A stretch of DNA of 64,000 nt from Campylorhamphus procurvoides (lineage: Eukaryota; Chordata; Aves; Passeriformes; Dendrocolaptidae). This document shows positions 10,731 through 24,300 of the stretch, piece by piece. Under the pieces are notes generated by a model that saw only the letters and a list, made by a program, of their open reading frames with translations, ran no database searches and was not told the DNA's origin. The stretch covers positions 3,842,059-3,906,058 of the forward strand of contig WBMV01003161.1 in the NCBI GenBank assembly GCA_013396655.1. The letters are read 5' to 3'. Position numbers and translations under genes: made by a program. Every line of letters starts with the position of its first letter. Within the stretch, counting starts at the first letter, position 1.

Positions 10731-13700
10731 AGGTAATCAGTGGGTGAGTGTTTAACTCCCTTGTGCTCCATTGTGAAACACAATCAAAGGACTGAGGTCT
10801 GACCTACAACTGCCTTTCACAGCTTTCCTCAAGGGTTAGGGATGTCCCTTGGCACCTGGGTGAGGCAGGAGTGGGGATGAGCAGATGAAGGTGGGGAACA
10901 TCTACAGGTGTCTCTGATCTGAAAGCCACCAAGTCCTGACAGCTGCCCCAGAGCAGGACATTGCCCTTCATGCCATCTTTGTGGGCATTCAAGCCTGAGA
11001 TGGCCCAGCCCGGAGGGACCCTTTCTGCTGGGCTCAGGCTGGTCTCCATCGAGGTCACTCCCTGATGGCACTCGTGCAAAAGCTTTCACAGAGCCCACGT
11101 GGCTGCACCTCCACTCCCTTTTTGAGGACAGTTGTGTATGGTAATGGCCACAAATGCCTCTTGCACCATGGCTGAGTCTGGTGTGTTGATCTGTGTGCTC
11201 GCAGATTGTGCTTCAGTGCAGTGAACCATCTCCTCCAGCTTCCAACAAACCTCAAGGAGTTTTGCATCGGGTTATTTGATGCTGTTATTTTTACAGACCT
11301 CCTACCAAAGTGCTTTGCATCACTCAAGCTTGCCAGATACTGGGCTTCATATTTGGAGTGAGGGTAACTTTCCTGATGTATGGGAGGTGTTTAGTACTTT
11401 CATTTGACCTTAGCTTTAACTTGCTCTTATTTGTCACTGGAGAGAAGGGTGATTAGGAAGATCTATGGCCCTCTGTACTGATTGCAGACAGCGGATATGC
11501 AGCACTGTCAGAGTGGGCAATTGCTGATAGAACTGTTTCAAGTTCAGTGCAGTTTGGATCTCAGGTTCACATCTCTGTCAGCTCTACTTGAATATCTCCT
11601 AATATTTACTTCATGCAGAATAGAGAACATCTGGGATTTATGTGGCTGCTCACAGAAGTAAAGGGAAAAAAAAATAAGTGTTTCTGGGGCTTTGCCTACA
11701 AAAGATTCAACTTTCTGAGCAGACCTAAATGCTGTTTGGCAGTGCTATAGCAGAAAATTAGAGTGAAAATGGTATAAAGACTCCCGTTAGTACCAAAAGA
11801 ACTTGCATTCTGCAGAATTTGGCATAGCAACATCCTGCATTCCCAGAACTCTCCCTATGTATTTGAAAATAATGAAGTGAGAACAAATTGGGTTTGTGGA
11901 GTATATTATATGTGCCAGCAGGCTTGTTTGTGTGTGTCTGAGATAAATATGCATGTGCCTGTGTGTATGTGGGGTAATTGTTATCTGCGGAGTGCTGTGT
12001 GATCCCCCTGCCTCCCCCCCCTATGCTGTGAGCAACAAAGAAATGCTGGTACTGCCATTTATGTGTCTAGACTTGGTTTCCATGTAGAGTCTAATGCTAG
12101 CTAAGATTGAAATGGTCTTCTCTTTCCGCTGCTTTTGCGACATTTGGGAATATTTTTATATCCTTTTTGCCTTTAATTGCCATTGTCCCTGCTTCATCCT
12201 CTCCCTTGTTGCCACTTAGTCCTTGCTGAACTGAGGAAATGGCTTTTGCACGATGCTCTGTAACTATCGAGATCTTTGATTATAAAAGGCACCTGCTGTT
12301 TCTGCTGCCTCCTGTCACTGTAATTTGCACAGGGAAGGACTGGTAAAGGCTCCATCAAGGAGATGGTCAGAGCCTTAGGAAACCCAGCAACATAAAAATG
12401 CTGCTCTCCTTTGTGCTGGGGGAGGCTCTGTGTCTCTTCTGGTCCCTCAAAGGTGGCTATTTTTGTCAACAAAATAGGGCTTCCCTACAGTGCTGGGGCT
12501 TTGTTGGCCTAGAGGGGGTCAGCTGAGTTTCAGGACAGCCCAGTATCTTCCCAGATGTTTGATGCTGTGATATACACACTCTACTGACAGCCTGCATCGG
12601 AGCTGGCTCTCGGCACAGGAACAGCCTCACAGACTGCACTAATTCCACAACAGTTCCACTCTTGCACTGCTGTTCTTTATTCCGTGAATCCTGAGTCCTT
12701 ACCTAGCTCAGAAAAAGTTATTAGCATTGGGCTATGCCTGAGCCAGCTAATCTGAGGTAAAGTTGCTCAATGCAAGAGTTCTTGCAAGAAGTCACAGCAC
12801 TGTTTTGCTAACTCAGAACTGCTGATATTGTGAATGTCCACATTCTCCTACCTACCCAGCTCCTGTGTGCATCATGAGTCAAACTTCAAGGTATCACATC
12901 TCAGAAGTTTTCTCTGCTTCTTTTCCTTTTCAATCTTATAATTTTTTCCACGCAGATTTTGGCTTCTGTAATCAGTGTTTTTTATAACTACCCAGCAATC
13001 TTTATATCCTGAGTTCCTGTGTGTCTTACTGACCTGTGTCCAGGTCAGAGCACTGCAGATAGGCAGTAACCCTTTAAATGTTGATAATATGCTGTATGCT
13101 CAGTATATTTATCACTAAACCATAAAGCAAGTCCCGGACTTCATGGAATATTTGGATTTACTTTGCACGTCTGCAAAGCCAGTCATGTATGAAAGTGCTG
13201 GATGTACTGCACGTGCACGGAGCATCTGTGTTGTACATACACGTTAGGAGTGATGTGTCCCAGGGGCATCTGTGAGTATGCAAGACATGCACAGGCTAAT
13301 GATTGCAGAGCAGGATACTTGTTCTTCCAGGAAATCTTGCTTGGAGCGTGTTTCTCGTGGTTCCATAGCATGAGGGATCCCCCACGCTGGCCCCTGCTTT
13401 CAGAGTGGTCTTTCCTGAAGGAAAAAAGTGGACTGGTCACCAGGAGGTGATAAAAAGTATGTAACTTATTGAGAAAAAATGTCTATAATCACAAAGGAAA
13501 ATTCCTTCTGCTCTGGAGTTTTCTGTAAATACATCATTATACTTGGGGTCACCTAACATTTCTGTCATTGCTGTGCTGCTGTGTCTCTTATTGCAGCAGA
13601 ATAATTGTGCATTGTAGGTGCCCATAATACACAGGGGTTGTGTCATCAGTCTCAGAGGAACATCAGAAGTCTAAACTGTATCTAAACATTGCCATGTATG

Positions 13701-14269
13701 AGTTAAGTGTTGTCCCTTCCTCTTAATTCTCTCTTCTGGTTTCCCAAAAACTCTGATACATATTTTGTTAATTTTTTTGACACATATCTCCATAAGCATA
13801 GTGGGAAGAAGTACCTCCCAAGAGGAAGCACAGTTTGTACAGACTTCCATACTTGGATTTTAACATCAATTTTACCTTAAGATAGTTACAGGTTGTCTCT
13901 GTGCCTAGTCTAGGTACATTATTTCCATATAATTTTTGTGTGGATATGGTGGTATTTATTCCTACACAAATAAAACCAATAAAGCACATAGCCAATGCAT
14001 ATTTTATTACTAAAGTAGCATTTTACAGGACTTTATTGTTAACATAAAATAATGGTACACTTATAAAAAGCAAATGTTTCAGCAGAAATCACTCTAAATG
14101 TTCAGCCAGCATGACCATCTCATATAATGTTTCCATTTATCAATCGTCAACATGCCTTGATGCTTCAGATGCAAATGATCATTTAAGGTGTGTTTAACTC
14201 CTCAAAACACCATCCATTGAACTGAGCTCATTCAAGTTCACCCTTGAACTTTTTGCCCAAGGTGCTCAC
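10731..14269. other. non-coding unique sequence, no gene seen
   Basis: Mostly AT-rich unique DNA. Small items seen are a C-rich stretch with a run of eight C near 12013-12021 and a palindromic E-box-type site GCACGTGC at 13209-13216. Open frames are all short and without recognisable motifs. No repeat family was recognised. Confidence 0.6.
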
Positions 14270-14540
14270 TGTCCATCAAATAAGTGAAGGAGGTCAGAGG
14301 TTAATGAATCTTAATTGGGCTTCATTATGGAGCAATAGCACCTCAAGTGCCTAATTATGTCATGGCACTGAAGAGCAATGCCATCATGTAGGGCTTGATG
14401 GACTGGGAGCTGTGGATTATCAGGCACTGTTGCACTTGATGACCTGCTGTGGTTCCCTGCATCGTCCCCACCGAGGTGCAAAGCTTGGTGCATATTAATA
14501 CAGCCACATTGCAGTTTTGAGACATATTTAAAAAGCATTT
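14270..14540. promoter_or_regulatory. possible conserved enhancer-like block
   Basis: A stretch of balanced, non-repetitive sequence with homeodomain-type cores (TTAATTGGGC near 14312, CTAATTATG at 14351, CATATTAATA near 14493). A 6-bp inverted repeat, ATGGCA/TGCCAT, sits at 14362-14384. A 75-codon minus-strand frame crosses it without recognisable motifs. The call rests on texture and motifs only. It may equally be plain intergenic DNA. Confidence 0.22.
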
Positions 14541-14857
14541 GTAAGTGTGAAGACTTCAGATTGACTTAATTTTTCTGTAAGGCAAGCCCAGTGCTATATA
14601 ACTTCTATCATTGCTGTGATCTGGTGTTCTTTATTGCCTGTAATGCAGGAGGAGAAATTGTATTCCCTCACTGCAAGCAGGGCAAGGCAAACTGAAAAAA
14701 ATACTTCACTCCTGAGTTTTATGGTGTTAATTTGCCACATATTAATTTTCACGTATCATTTGAGAGCAAACAAAGAATTAAAGTCATTCATTTGGTAATA
14801 AAACTGTTTTATTCAGAGTTGTAATTAGGCTATATTATTTCCCATTTCCCTTTGGAG
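14541..14857. other. non-coding unique sequence
   Basis: AT-rich sequence ending in a pyrimidine-rich run (TTTCCCATTTCCC and following) that forms the acceptor side of the exon-like segment after it. Nothing else was recognised. Confidence 0.6.
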
Positions 14858-15105
14858 GACTGGAGGCCAAGAACAGAAAAAGATTGTGCTGCTATTTCAT
14901 ATGTCAAAAAGTCTCCTTATGCACTGGCTTTTATCAAAAATTCTTGTAAGATCCTAGGGAAGTTTTCAGGGCATTGCAGGATCAAAATATACAGGAACCA
15001 TAATGTAGTTTGGTTTATTGTAGCTACAAGTGTTTATATTTCTGTTTCCCAAAGTTTCTTATTCTGCATCAGGTGCATTTTGCCATTTTGTAGATGTTGT
15101 CACAG
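14858..15105 (+). other. exon-like open segment, unproven
   Basis: A strong pyrimidine tract ends in TTTGGAG, followed by 248 bases open in one frame (82 codons and two bases), then CACAG and the donor-like GTAATC. The frame's stop codon arises only from the AGGTAA that spans the proposed donor, so the reading would continue if spliced. The peptide is rich in Ser, Phe, Cys and Ile and matches no family I know. Chance is the leading alternative. Confidence 0.15.
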
Positions 15106-16439
15106 GTAATCACTTTGTCCTTTCATTTAAAACAGGAGCCAGGCATGAGGTCTGATGCTAGAAATTATATTCTATGATAAAAGTTGTTCACAGAGCTGTG
15201 TAAGCAATTGATAGGCCTGTTTGCCACCTTGGGTTTGGGGTCTTGATGGGATTTTTTGGTTGTTTTGATTTTTTTTCCTGATTTTAGTCATTCTGGTGCA
15301 AAATATTTTTTCTTAGTAAAAAAAGAATTGTGTCAGTTTAGGTTCCCTGTTTGAATAAAAATGAGGGTTTGTATTTCTAAGGATTTTATGCTTCTTTCTT
15401 TCTTTTTTTAATTCTAATATTCTGACTTTTTATAATGACTAAAGCACATTTTAACATGAATGTGCAAACAAAGAAGTCAAAATATTAAAAATCAAAATAC
15501 TAAATGGACACTTTAACTTTTGAAAAATAAACACCTCTTTGGCCCAAAAGTCTTTATGGATGTTACTCCAGAAAGGCAATTTTGTGTGTGTATTCTGTTC
15601 ACTTTTTAATTCCTCATTTCTTGGGCCATTCATTTTTCATCATATTTTTCTTTTCACCTTCAGAGATCTTTTTTTAAAGGGGAAACCTCAACCCTCTTCA
15701 CACCTAACATCATCTGCTTGGGCTAAATCTTACTTAACAGTATATGTTGCCATTTGTAAAAAAGATAAAAATGCAACTTAAACAATGACAAACAGCAGGA
15801 CCACTCTAAAAATCACTGCAGAGAGAACTGTACTTTGGCTGAAGAAACGTGCTCTTTCTTCCTGGCATTGCAAGTGGCAGCTAATTTAAAATTGTTTCAT
15901 AAATAAGTGATTTTTCAGCCAGCAAAAGAGCTACCTCCATTTCTGAGCTGAAACTGGTAATTTTCTTGTGGACTTGCAGTTGTTAGGGAAGGAAACACAG
16001 TTATGTGTCACTGTCTGCACCATCAGGTATCCTGCTCTGAATCCAATAACTGAGCTCAACAGCCTCAAAAGGGTATTAAACATCAATATCCTTTCCTCAG
16101 CGAGAACTAATCAGTTCCATCTCTGGCTTTTGGGATGAAAAGAGGCTGTCTGGTTGCTGCAGGATTTATAATATTTATAGCTGCATTTTATATTCTGTTT
16201 CCGCCTGCCTTTGTTTCCACCTCTCTCGTTTATTTACACGGGATATGTGTCAGCTGATTGTAACATCACAAACTGCATCAAGGACCCGACCTGGAGGATG
16301 TCTCTGCCATGGGAAAGGCTCTGGTGATTTCCTCATGAACAGAGCCATGCATTATTCCTCATTTCCAGCTTATAAGGACAGGCAAAATGGGCACTGGGGA
16401 AACTTTGGCACAGCAGTGGCCAAGGAGTCTTCACCTCTC
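15106..16439. other. non-coding, AT-rich
   Basis: Very AT-rich sequence between about 15.2 and 15.7 kb with several T runs, then ordinary unique DNA up to the CR1 copy. No gene was recognised. Confidence 0.6.
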
Positions 16440-16783
16440 TGGAAGTGCTCAGACCTCGGGGCACCTGGGAACCCTCAGAGGAGCCTGCAAGAAACCTGGA
16501 GAGGGGCTGGAGGGATGGGACAAGGGGGAACAGCTTTGAACTGCCAGAGGGCAGGGTTAGATGGGATATTGGGATGAAAACCTTCCCTGGGAGGGTGGGC
16601 AGGCCCTGGCACAGGGTGCCCAGAGAAGCTGTGGCTGCCCAATCCCTGGGGGTGTCCAAGGCCAGGTTGGACAGGGCTTGGAGCAACCTGAGCCAGTGGA
16701 AGGTGTCCCTGCCCATGGCAGGGGAGTTGGAACAAGATGATCTTTAAGGTCCCTTCCAGCCCAAAGTGTTCTGTGATTGATGA
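16440..16783 (+). mobile_element. CR1 LINE, 3' fragment with remnant of ORF2 C-terminus
   Basis: The right end carries the CR1 terminal blocks GTGTCCCTGCCCATGGCAGG, GATCTTTAAGGTCCCTTCCA and the tail TTCTGTGATTGATGA. Upstream, one plus-strand frame still shows the family's ORF2 C-terminal pattern: an arginine-x-Asp-Ile block, Trp-His-x-Val-Pro-Arg-Glu-Ala, then Ser-Leu-x-Val-Ser-Lys-Ala. That part encodes the end of the endonuclease/reverse-transcriptase polyprotein, downstream of the catalytic domains, so the copy is dead. It is about 345 bases of a multi-kilobase element. The left edge is uncertain by some tens of bases. Four G-tracts at 16503-16528 form a sense-strand quadruplex motif. Confidence 0.92.
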
Positions 16784-19700
16784 CACAGTGGGACCCTGGT
16801 CCTGATTAGGCTGTGACAGTACTCTTGTAATAACTTGTCTGTGTTCCATTTCATCCTCTGAAAACTTCCTTCATATAATTGATTACATGAAGAAGACAGA
16901 AACAAAACCAAAAACCCCCAGGCATATGCGGTGTATGAAAGCAAATCTCAGCACCTATTAATTTATAGGCTGTTAAAAGACACTTTCCTATAGAATAACA
17001 CATCACCATTGTCCCTAAAATGTGAAATATAATACAAATAGCCAGTGGCAGCGAGGGATCTATTTGCTGTATGTTCAGGTAAGGTTCATCTGGTGGAGTT
17101 CTATCACATTCTGATGGATTTATGATAGTTCAATCAGAAGTACAACATCTGTGTGTGTGTGCTCTGTACCCGCAGGGACAACACAGATTTCAGGGAATGC
17201 AATGAGCGTTCCAGCAACAACCACAATTCAGGACAACAGTGTCTTCACACTGGATATCAGTGGCAGCATCTAATTATAAAGAAGAAAATGTCAATGCTTC
17301 CTCTTTATTACTAACATTGTGGCTGCATTAAATCTAACTTTATTTGACAGGGTCTACTCAAAATTATTTCCTACAGATATGTGCTATCAGGCAGTAAGAG
17401 TATATCTTTGTCAAAACAGCAAGTAGTAGCTGCTGTTAAGCAATTTTGCAAATATGGTACCTTCAGGCACATATACTATATTTCATTCTGCATTTCCTGA
17501 TATGACAATTAGCCTTCAGTGTCAAGATAAAAAAGATTATGGATGCAAATATGGCTATTTCTCTTCTTTCAGCCCATTGTATCTGATCACATCCAGATAC
17601 TTCTCAGCGTGATGAGTTTAAATATGTTTTACTCTTTTCTTAAGGAAAAAAATGGAAATTGACAGCAGAGTACTTAACTGCTGAGATTCATATGCTCACT
17701 TTATGTATGTATAAAATGTAATTCAAGTGGCTGCAAACATTGACTAATCCAAGAATTCAAGCTTATTTGAGTTTTCTGTAGAGAAGCTTAGATTAGATCA
17801 AGTTGATGAGTTCTTTTGAGTTGCATATTACAATGTCATAAAAGACTAACTGAATTGATAGCAAATGTGAGCTGGGCTCCTGCTCTCAGCACTGCCAAAG
17901 AATAGAATCAGGATTTGCATCTCCTCCTCACAGACAGCAAACCTCCTCTTTGATTATTAGAGGAGTTTTGGCAAATTGTCTCACTCAGCAGCAAAATAAC
18001 ATGAAAAAGTCTTATTATGGAGTCAGTCCTTTTACATGGATTTCATTATTGTAATTTTCTAAATGTGAGCTATTCTTCAGCTTTGCAGCCTGGAGGTGGC
18101 TTGAAAACCTGTCTGGGAAATTCAGTAACAAATTTGTCATAACATTATTCGGAAGAAGAAAGCTGGAATTATAAAAATATATAGTTAAAATTAATCCCTT
18201 CAGACTCATTTCTCATGCAGCTTGACCCTGAGGAGCTCTGCCCAAGGAGTGGCACAGCCTGAGCCTGACCTGGTGCTTTGGTGAAACCCAATGGGTTTGT
18301 TTCCCAGTGTGCCAGGGAAGGGCCGAGCCCTGGCTCCCCCTGCCCTCCTGTGACAATGGAGACAGCAGAAATTCTTGTGGAAAATGGGCAGTCTTGAGCA
18401 CAGTCCCTGTAATTAGAGACCTTTTCCTTTGTATCCACACCAAAAACCCAGCTGCATTATTTTTTTTGCAGCTCATTATGTGAAAAACAGGCATAACAAT
18501 GGAAGGAGCATGTGTGATAAAGAAACGGAGTCAGAAGCTAAATAAAGAGAAGGATAGCTATTGCTGAGATTCTGCTTTTGGCAAAAGAGCTGGATGCAGT
18601 TAAAAATCCAGCAGATCAGTCCAGCAAGATGAAGTTCACTGAAGGATGTTAGGCAGGCATCAGAAAAGTGTGTTCCAATCACAACAATAACTGAAAAGAA
18701 AACACTGAGATGGCCACAGCAGGTGCATTTTATACTTGCAGCACTTGTGAGACGTGCCAGAGAGCACTATAGACTCGTGGCAGCAGAGTGTTTGAGTATA
18801 AAAGGAACATAAAGTTGCCTTGGCATTCACATCCAATTTAAAAGAAAAGCACTGCTTGGATACCTAGAAAATATATATCTTCCAAATATTTCATATGGAG
18901 CTTGTGTGCTAATCAAGAGGACATTCATGGAAGAAACCAGTAAACAGCAGGCTTGAACAAATGCTTTCCCAGCTCCCAAGCAGGAATTGGTTTTAATCAT
19001 AAGACATAAACCATGCATTGGAGTAACCCCCTGATCAGTGTCTTGTTGTCATGTGAATTGTTTCCTTTATTTCAGTAGAGCTATTAAAGATGTGTTTAAG
19101 TGCTTGGCAGGGGTGAAGGATAAAGAGGGTACATTATTTTTGCAAAGATACTGACAAAAACTTCACTCGTTTGCAACTTAACTCTCATTTCATAGTTCTG
19201 TCCTTCAAGGAAACGTTAATTCCCTGAGAATAAGAAAGGAGTCATAGACTGAAACTGCACTGACACAGAGGAAGACTGTTTTCCCTTACAGAGATTTCAG
19301 CAATGTACAGTGACCTCCAACAACTTTAATTAAAGAGAAAATGCATACAGAAGGGAACAGTACAAAGCTATAGCTAGGGCTGATAATTTAGTTCAGCATC
19401 AAAAGTCAGTAAAGCAGTGTGCTTTATGAAAAGTGACTGCCAGTCCTTGGACAGCAACTACAAAACATGCTATGATGCACTGAAATATTATTAGGGGGAA
19501 AAAAAGGAAACTTTTTCTGATTTCTTCAAACTGGGCACACAGTTCATGTTCCTTTTAACTACCTGCAGGAATTAATTAATGAGGAGAAAATACCCACCAC
19601 AACACCAAAGTCCACTGGGTGGTTAATTGCAGGTATCTGCTTTGCAGATCACCTGCTGCTCTGGCTGTTTTCGTCCGGGACTGCCATCCTTGGCTGCTGC

Positions 19701-19863
19701 TGACCTCACCCTGTGAAACCGAATTCGAGGCACTGTAACCCTATGTGGCATTCACCTGGGCTGGTTTTCCAGTGATTAATCCCGGGCAGGTGATTAGCCA
19801 CCTTTCCTTTCACATTAGCTGCAGACATACAGCATTTCCATCTCCGTTAGCTGGGTGAGAGTG
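16784..19863. other. non-coding unique sequence, no gene seen
   Basis: Unique AT-rich DNA with only a very short GT run near 17151-17160. No frame over about 95 codons. I recognise no repeat family and no RNA gene. Confidence 0.65.
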
Positions 19864-20047
19864 GTCAGGCACTGAACAGGCTCCCCAGGGCAGTGGTCAC
19901 AGCAACAAGCCTGCCAGAGTTCAAGGAGTGTTTGGACAGTGCTGTCAGGCACATGGTGGGGTTCTTGGGGCTGTCCTGTGTGGGGTCAGGAGCTGGACTT
20001 GATCCTTGTGGGTCCCTTCTGACTCAGGAGATCCTATGATTCTATGA
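19864..20047 (+). mobile_element. CR1 LINE, 3' end fragment
   Basis: It ends in GATCCTATGATTCTATGA, a clear CR1 octamer tail, preceded by TTGATCCTTGTGGGTCCCTT and GACTCAGGA, the 3' pattern of a CR1 type different from that at 16.4 kb. The left part (GGCACTGAACAGGCTCCCCA, CAGTGGTCAC, then GTTCAAGGAGTGTTTGGACA) matches the end of ORF2 and the start of the 3' untranslated region. About 184 bases remain, 5'-truncated and inactive. Confidence 0.92.
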
Positions 20048-23000
20048 AAAAACACAGTGCTAATTGACTTCTGTGACACAAGTTTCTGCCCCTCTGGCTG
20101 CTTCTTTCGTTGATTGCACCTCAGTCCTCTTTAAAGACACCTTTGGGGACTTTTTGCTTCCCCTCAGAGGGATGGAAAGGCTTGAGCTGGGTGAGGGTTT
20201 AATCCTGACCTCTCCTTATCAGATCTTCTCAGGTGCCAGCCACAAGAACCTGTAGCAGCAGTGAGTCTGTCTTGATTTCACCTGCAAATGTTGTCTTCTG
20301 CTGCTGAGGTTTTTCACCTTGAGCAACTATGACATTCAAGAAAGTGGTAGGCCATACAAATGTAGATCACCTTGTAGGTTTTTCTCTAATTTTCAGGGAA
20401 AATCTATGGATTTTTAATCCCAAACTGTATTCTGTATTTGCATATGGATTGTTGGAAACTTCTCTGATGTGTAGTGATGACCAGGACACAGGAGCCTGCC
20501 TGGGATGCATAGAAGTCACAGAAATTCAAAGAAGTAGGAGGACAGCAATGAGCAGCTCATGGGCCAGCATCTTTCCTACTTTGGTTCTGTGCAGAGACTC
20601 CTGTAGGATGAGAGAGAGATGTTTGTTTGGATAGAAAGGGATGGGTACTGCCAAATTAGGGAATTTAAGTAGGTAGGTTGGTCAAACTCTCCATCCTTAG
20701 TGCCTGAAGGTTCCTGCTGAATTCAAGGCATGTTTGTTTGCTGGCAGGTCTCAGTGGAGATACCCTTTCTAGGCATTAATGTAACCGATAGCATCATTCG
20801 AGTGGTGTCAGCTGAAGTTGTATTTCTCTTTCCTTCACCTAATAGAGACTGAAAGGACCCTGAATTCCTAGATTTAGTTGTGTGAAAGTATCTGGTATTT
20901 AGGAAGGAAAAGGAAGATAAATGCAGGAATCAAACCCACTACAAAATCAACACGGTGTAGTTTAAAGATCAGTCATGCAGGGCTGGAGCCTGCCTGTAGC
21001 AGACCTTAGTGTAGCTCAGACTAAGGCAGGACACAAGTCTGAGGAAATACTATTAAAAAACCCCAAGGTTGAGCTTGGCATTTACCTACACTATGTTTAA
21101 CTACAGGTATACACGACCAAGGTATTCTAATGTGAATTGGACTTGATAGTTTTTCTACAATTATGCTCATAGTATGTAATTTTGAAAATACACATTCCTT
21201 GATTGCAGAGAAGTAGATGGAAAGATGTGGAGAATTAGAGCAGGTAGCAGCACTTGCAAGACTTGCTGTACTCTGCTTTATTTACAGTGCAAAGTAAATT
21301 CGTTTTATTTGAATGTCTCAGTCTTGTACTAAGTATGACTGCAAATACTTGGCTGGAACTGCATAGTCAATAAAGTGTTTATTTCACCCTTTAATCTAGA
21401 TGTTTTTAATCCATTAGAGTTTATAAATTAAATCATGAGAGATATACTTTTATTTCTCCAAACTCTGGTTTAATTTCAAATTTTGGTTCTAGTCCCAAAC
21501 AGTTTAGTAGAAGTTTAACCAGTGTAAGGATTCAAAACTGAGCTCAGTGACTGCAGCCTCAGTTCCCTGGCAGGCACAGCAATCTCAGAGAAAGTCTCCT
21601 GGCTGTTAGTGTGACATCTATCGTAGTACAACTGCATTTCTTGTTGAAGTGTGTTTCATCTAAACTGTATCATTTAGCAAATAAAAACCATTTAGTAAGA
21701 TACAGTAGATGGATGCTGAAATTGGCCTATTAAAGATGCTTTAACAAATGGCATAATGAAATTCTCTGCAGCTGAGACACTGTGCTTAATATGACTCAGA
21801 ATAGATAAAGTAAATACTGACTAAGAGTAAAAGCACTTTATAGAAGATAATTATCATTTAAGTAAGGTACTTTGTAGATGTGAGGAATTTCTGCAATACA
21901 CTTCTCTTTCTACTGGCATTAAAGGTAGTTTTCTCTCAGTAGTGACTCAATGTGGAGCAATTTGTTTCATAACTGGAGAGTTTAAAACGTAGTTTGGAGG
22001 TTTGCAAAAATGTCTCAGGCTCTTCATTTTGTGATGCTTTGAAATAGGCTGTGTATTTATGAATGATTTTCCCCTGAGTCTTTATTAACCAACAACCACA
22101 AGTCCCCCACATCTTCCAATACAAAATCCCATGAATAGTAGATTTTCTTGTTGCCTGCATAGTATTTTAATTTGCTGCAAGAAGCTTTACAGACAGATAC
22201 TCAGAAAAAAAGATCTGGTCAACTGTACGATTTAAGGGCAGATGTCAAGTGCAGGTTGGAGCTATCCCTTTTTTTGATTATATATAATAGTAGGATGAGT
22301 GTGCTGAGTGTGACTGGGTTACAAACGTGCCTGTTAGAAAGATGTATCTGTTCCCACTGTGATAGGAACGTGATCTCAATAGCCTTGTGGCCTCACCACG
22401 ATAGAGCTTTGTCAGAAACATGGAGACCATTGTCAATTCTGTATGAACCAGGTTTTGATTTCCAGAATCAAATTTATTCTAATTTTGGTCTGATATGTGT
22501 TCAGATCAATGACTCTGAAGTTATCCTCATGTATTAGCAACTCCTTAAGTTTATCTGTAAATAATAGTCAACTAAAGGTTAAAAGACAGGCTGTGTCTGG
22601 ATCGTATACAGTAAAGAGCCAGAGAAAGATGAAGTGAGAGAAGCCTCATGAGCTGTTCTTCACAGTCCTTTGAAGTCATCATTTCCTCTTAGGCAGAGGA
22701 ACAGCCAGGACAAACTTTCCCAGGTAGAAGGAGGTAGAAGGGGCTGGCACACATGAAATTATTTTAACTGCTTAAGATGTGTTCTGAGATCCATGAGTCC
22801 CAAGTCATTTTTAACTAGGTGACTTACTTGACTAATTAGTTTTCTGTGATATGTGCTGTCCATGAGCAGTTAGGAAGCCTTTCCACTTCATCATAAAGCA
22901 CTTTTATTTTGCCAGATGTTATTTTTGTTTCATACACAATCTATTCAGCAACTGATTGCAGTGCCTCCTAGAAGGTTTTTATAAGTGTTGCTGTATGTTT

Positions 23001-24179
23001 TAGTAGTCAGTATAGTTATTGTAAGGTTTAATGCTCTCAGTGTTTCTGAAACAAATGGCTTTCCACTGTCCATATTATTTTATCATATCAGTAATAAGCT
23101 ATTATATGAATATGGAACAAGTTTTATGTGACACTGCAGAGAAACAGTATTAATTTTCCATACCATTACATTCTCATTTTGAATTAGCAAAGGTGTGACT
23201 GAGAACCATTTCTAAAAACACATTGTGCCAGGTATTGCTGTATGAGAAATGTCTGACAAGGAGCTGCTGCAGTTACAAAGAGGATAAATGGGACTTTACA
23301 TTTAGATGAGAATCCCTTCTTTACCTATCTCCTGCACAGCAGAGAGTGACCATGTTGTCTAAATACTGGCCAGTGGCCTGGGGATGTCCTGCATTATCTC
23401 CTTGCAAGTTTGATTTAATTTCTGTCAAGCTGAACCCCATAGCAAGGTCACTCTGGGCTCTCTTCTCCTGCTGCCTGTAACACAACCTGCTTGTGGCTTC
23501 CCACCTCGAGAGGGCTCCATGGTTTGCACAGTGAGCCTTCCAGCTTAAGATTAGATTTAGGGTTAGGCAAATTTTTTTTGAGGGATTGAGTTATTCACAC
23601 ACAGGGGTTGGAGCTATCCCAAAACTCCTCGCTGAGAGGCTAAAATCAAATCTGCTGAATAAAATATTTCAGGCTAAATCCAGTTTGGGGCCTGGGCCAT
23701 CAGCACACGTGGAAAATTTCTGCGTTTAAAGGAGGGCAGAAAGCACATGAGGAGGAGGGCAGGGGCTGCCCAGGTGAGCACCTGCAGACCCCACTCCACA
23801 CAGCTCTGCACGTGATGGTCATGCCCTCATGGAGATACCCACAAACCCATCCCAGTGTCCCCTCATGTTTGGTTGGCACTGCCCTGTCCCTCCAGAGCCA
23901 GCTGTGTCCCAGCTGGCGTTGGCACAGCTGATTTCCCTTCCACACCTCAGTGCTTTGCATTTGTCTTCCATGGATTTCTTTTTCTCAATTTCCATTCGTT
24001 TCTCCAATTTATCAAGATCACTTTTCTAAGCCTGTCCCTGAGGGACTTCTCCACCTCTCCCCTTGTCAGCTGCGTGTTCAGCACTGGGCTCTCTTTTCTA
24101 ATTACTCACGGTGTAAAAAGCAGCACCACTGCCCCTGATAAAGCACAGTAATCATTCCTTTGCAGCCCGCAGAATTTAA
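20048..24179. other. non-coding unique sequence, no gene seen
   Basis: Mixed unique sequence. A 121-codon plus-strand frame at 22172-22537 has no recognisable motif or splice-like boundaries. At 23557-23567 there is one and a half telomere-type units (TTAGGGTTAGG), too short to mean much. No mobile element was recognised. Confidence 0.6.
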
Positions 24180-24300
24180 CAAGTGTTGCACTTCTGCTCT
24201 GAAAGGCTATAAATGGGCTTAAAAACCTCCAGAAGGTGTATAATTATTTATTTAAATGTAGCAGTTTTATCGATTCCTGTGGAATCCAATTGATTAAATC
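24180..24300. promoter_or_regulatory. possible enhancer-like block
   Basis: Several homeodomain-type sites are packed into about 60 bases: TAATTATTTA at 24241, the palindrome ATCGAT at 24269-24274 (a core used by CUT/ONECUT factors) and CAATTGATTAAAT at 24288. This kind of clustering is seen in conserved vertebrate enhancers but also arises by chance in AT-rich DNA. Confidence 0.2.

Noticed and set aside
23557..23567. Telomere-type TTAGGGTTAGG
   Set aside because: Less than two units; expected by chance in a window this size.
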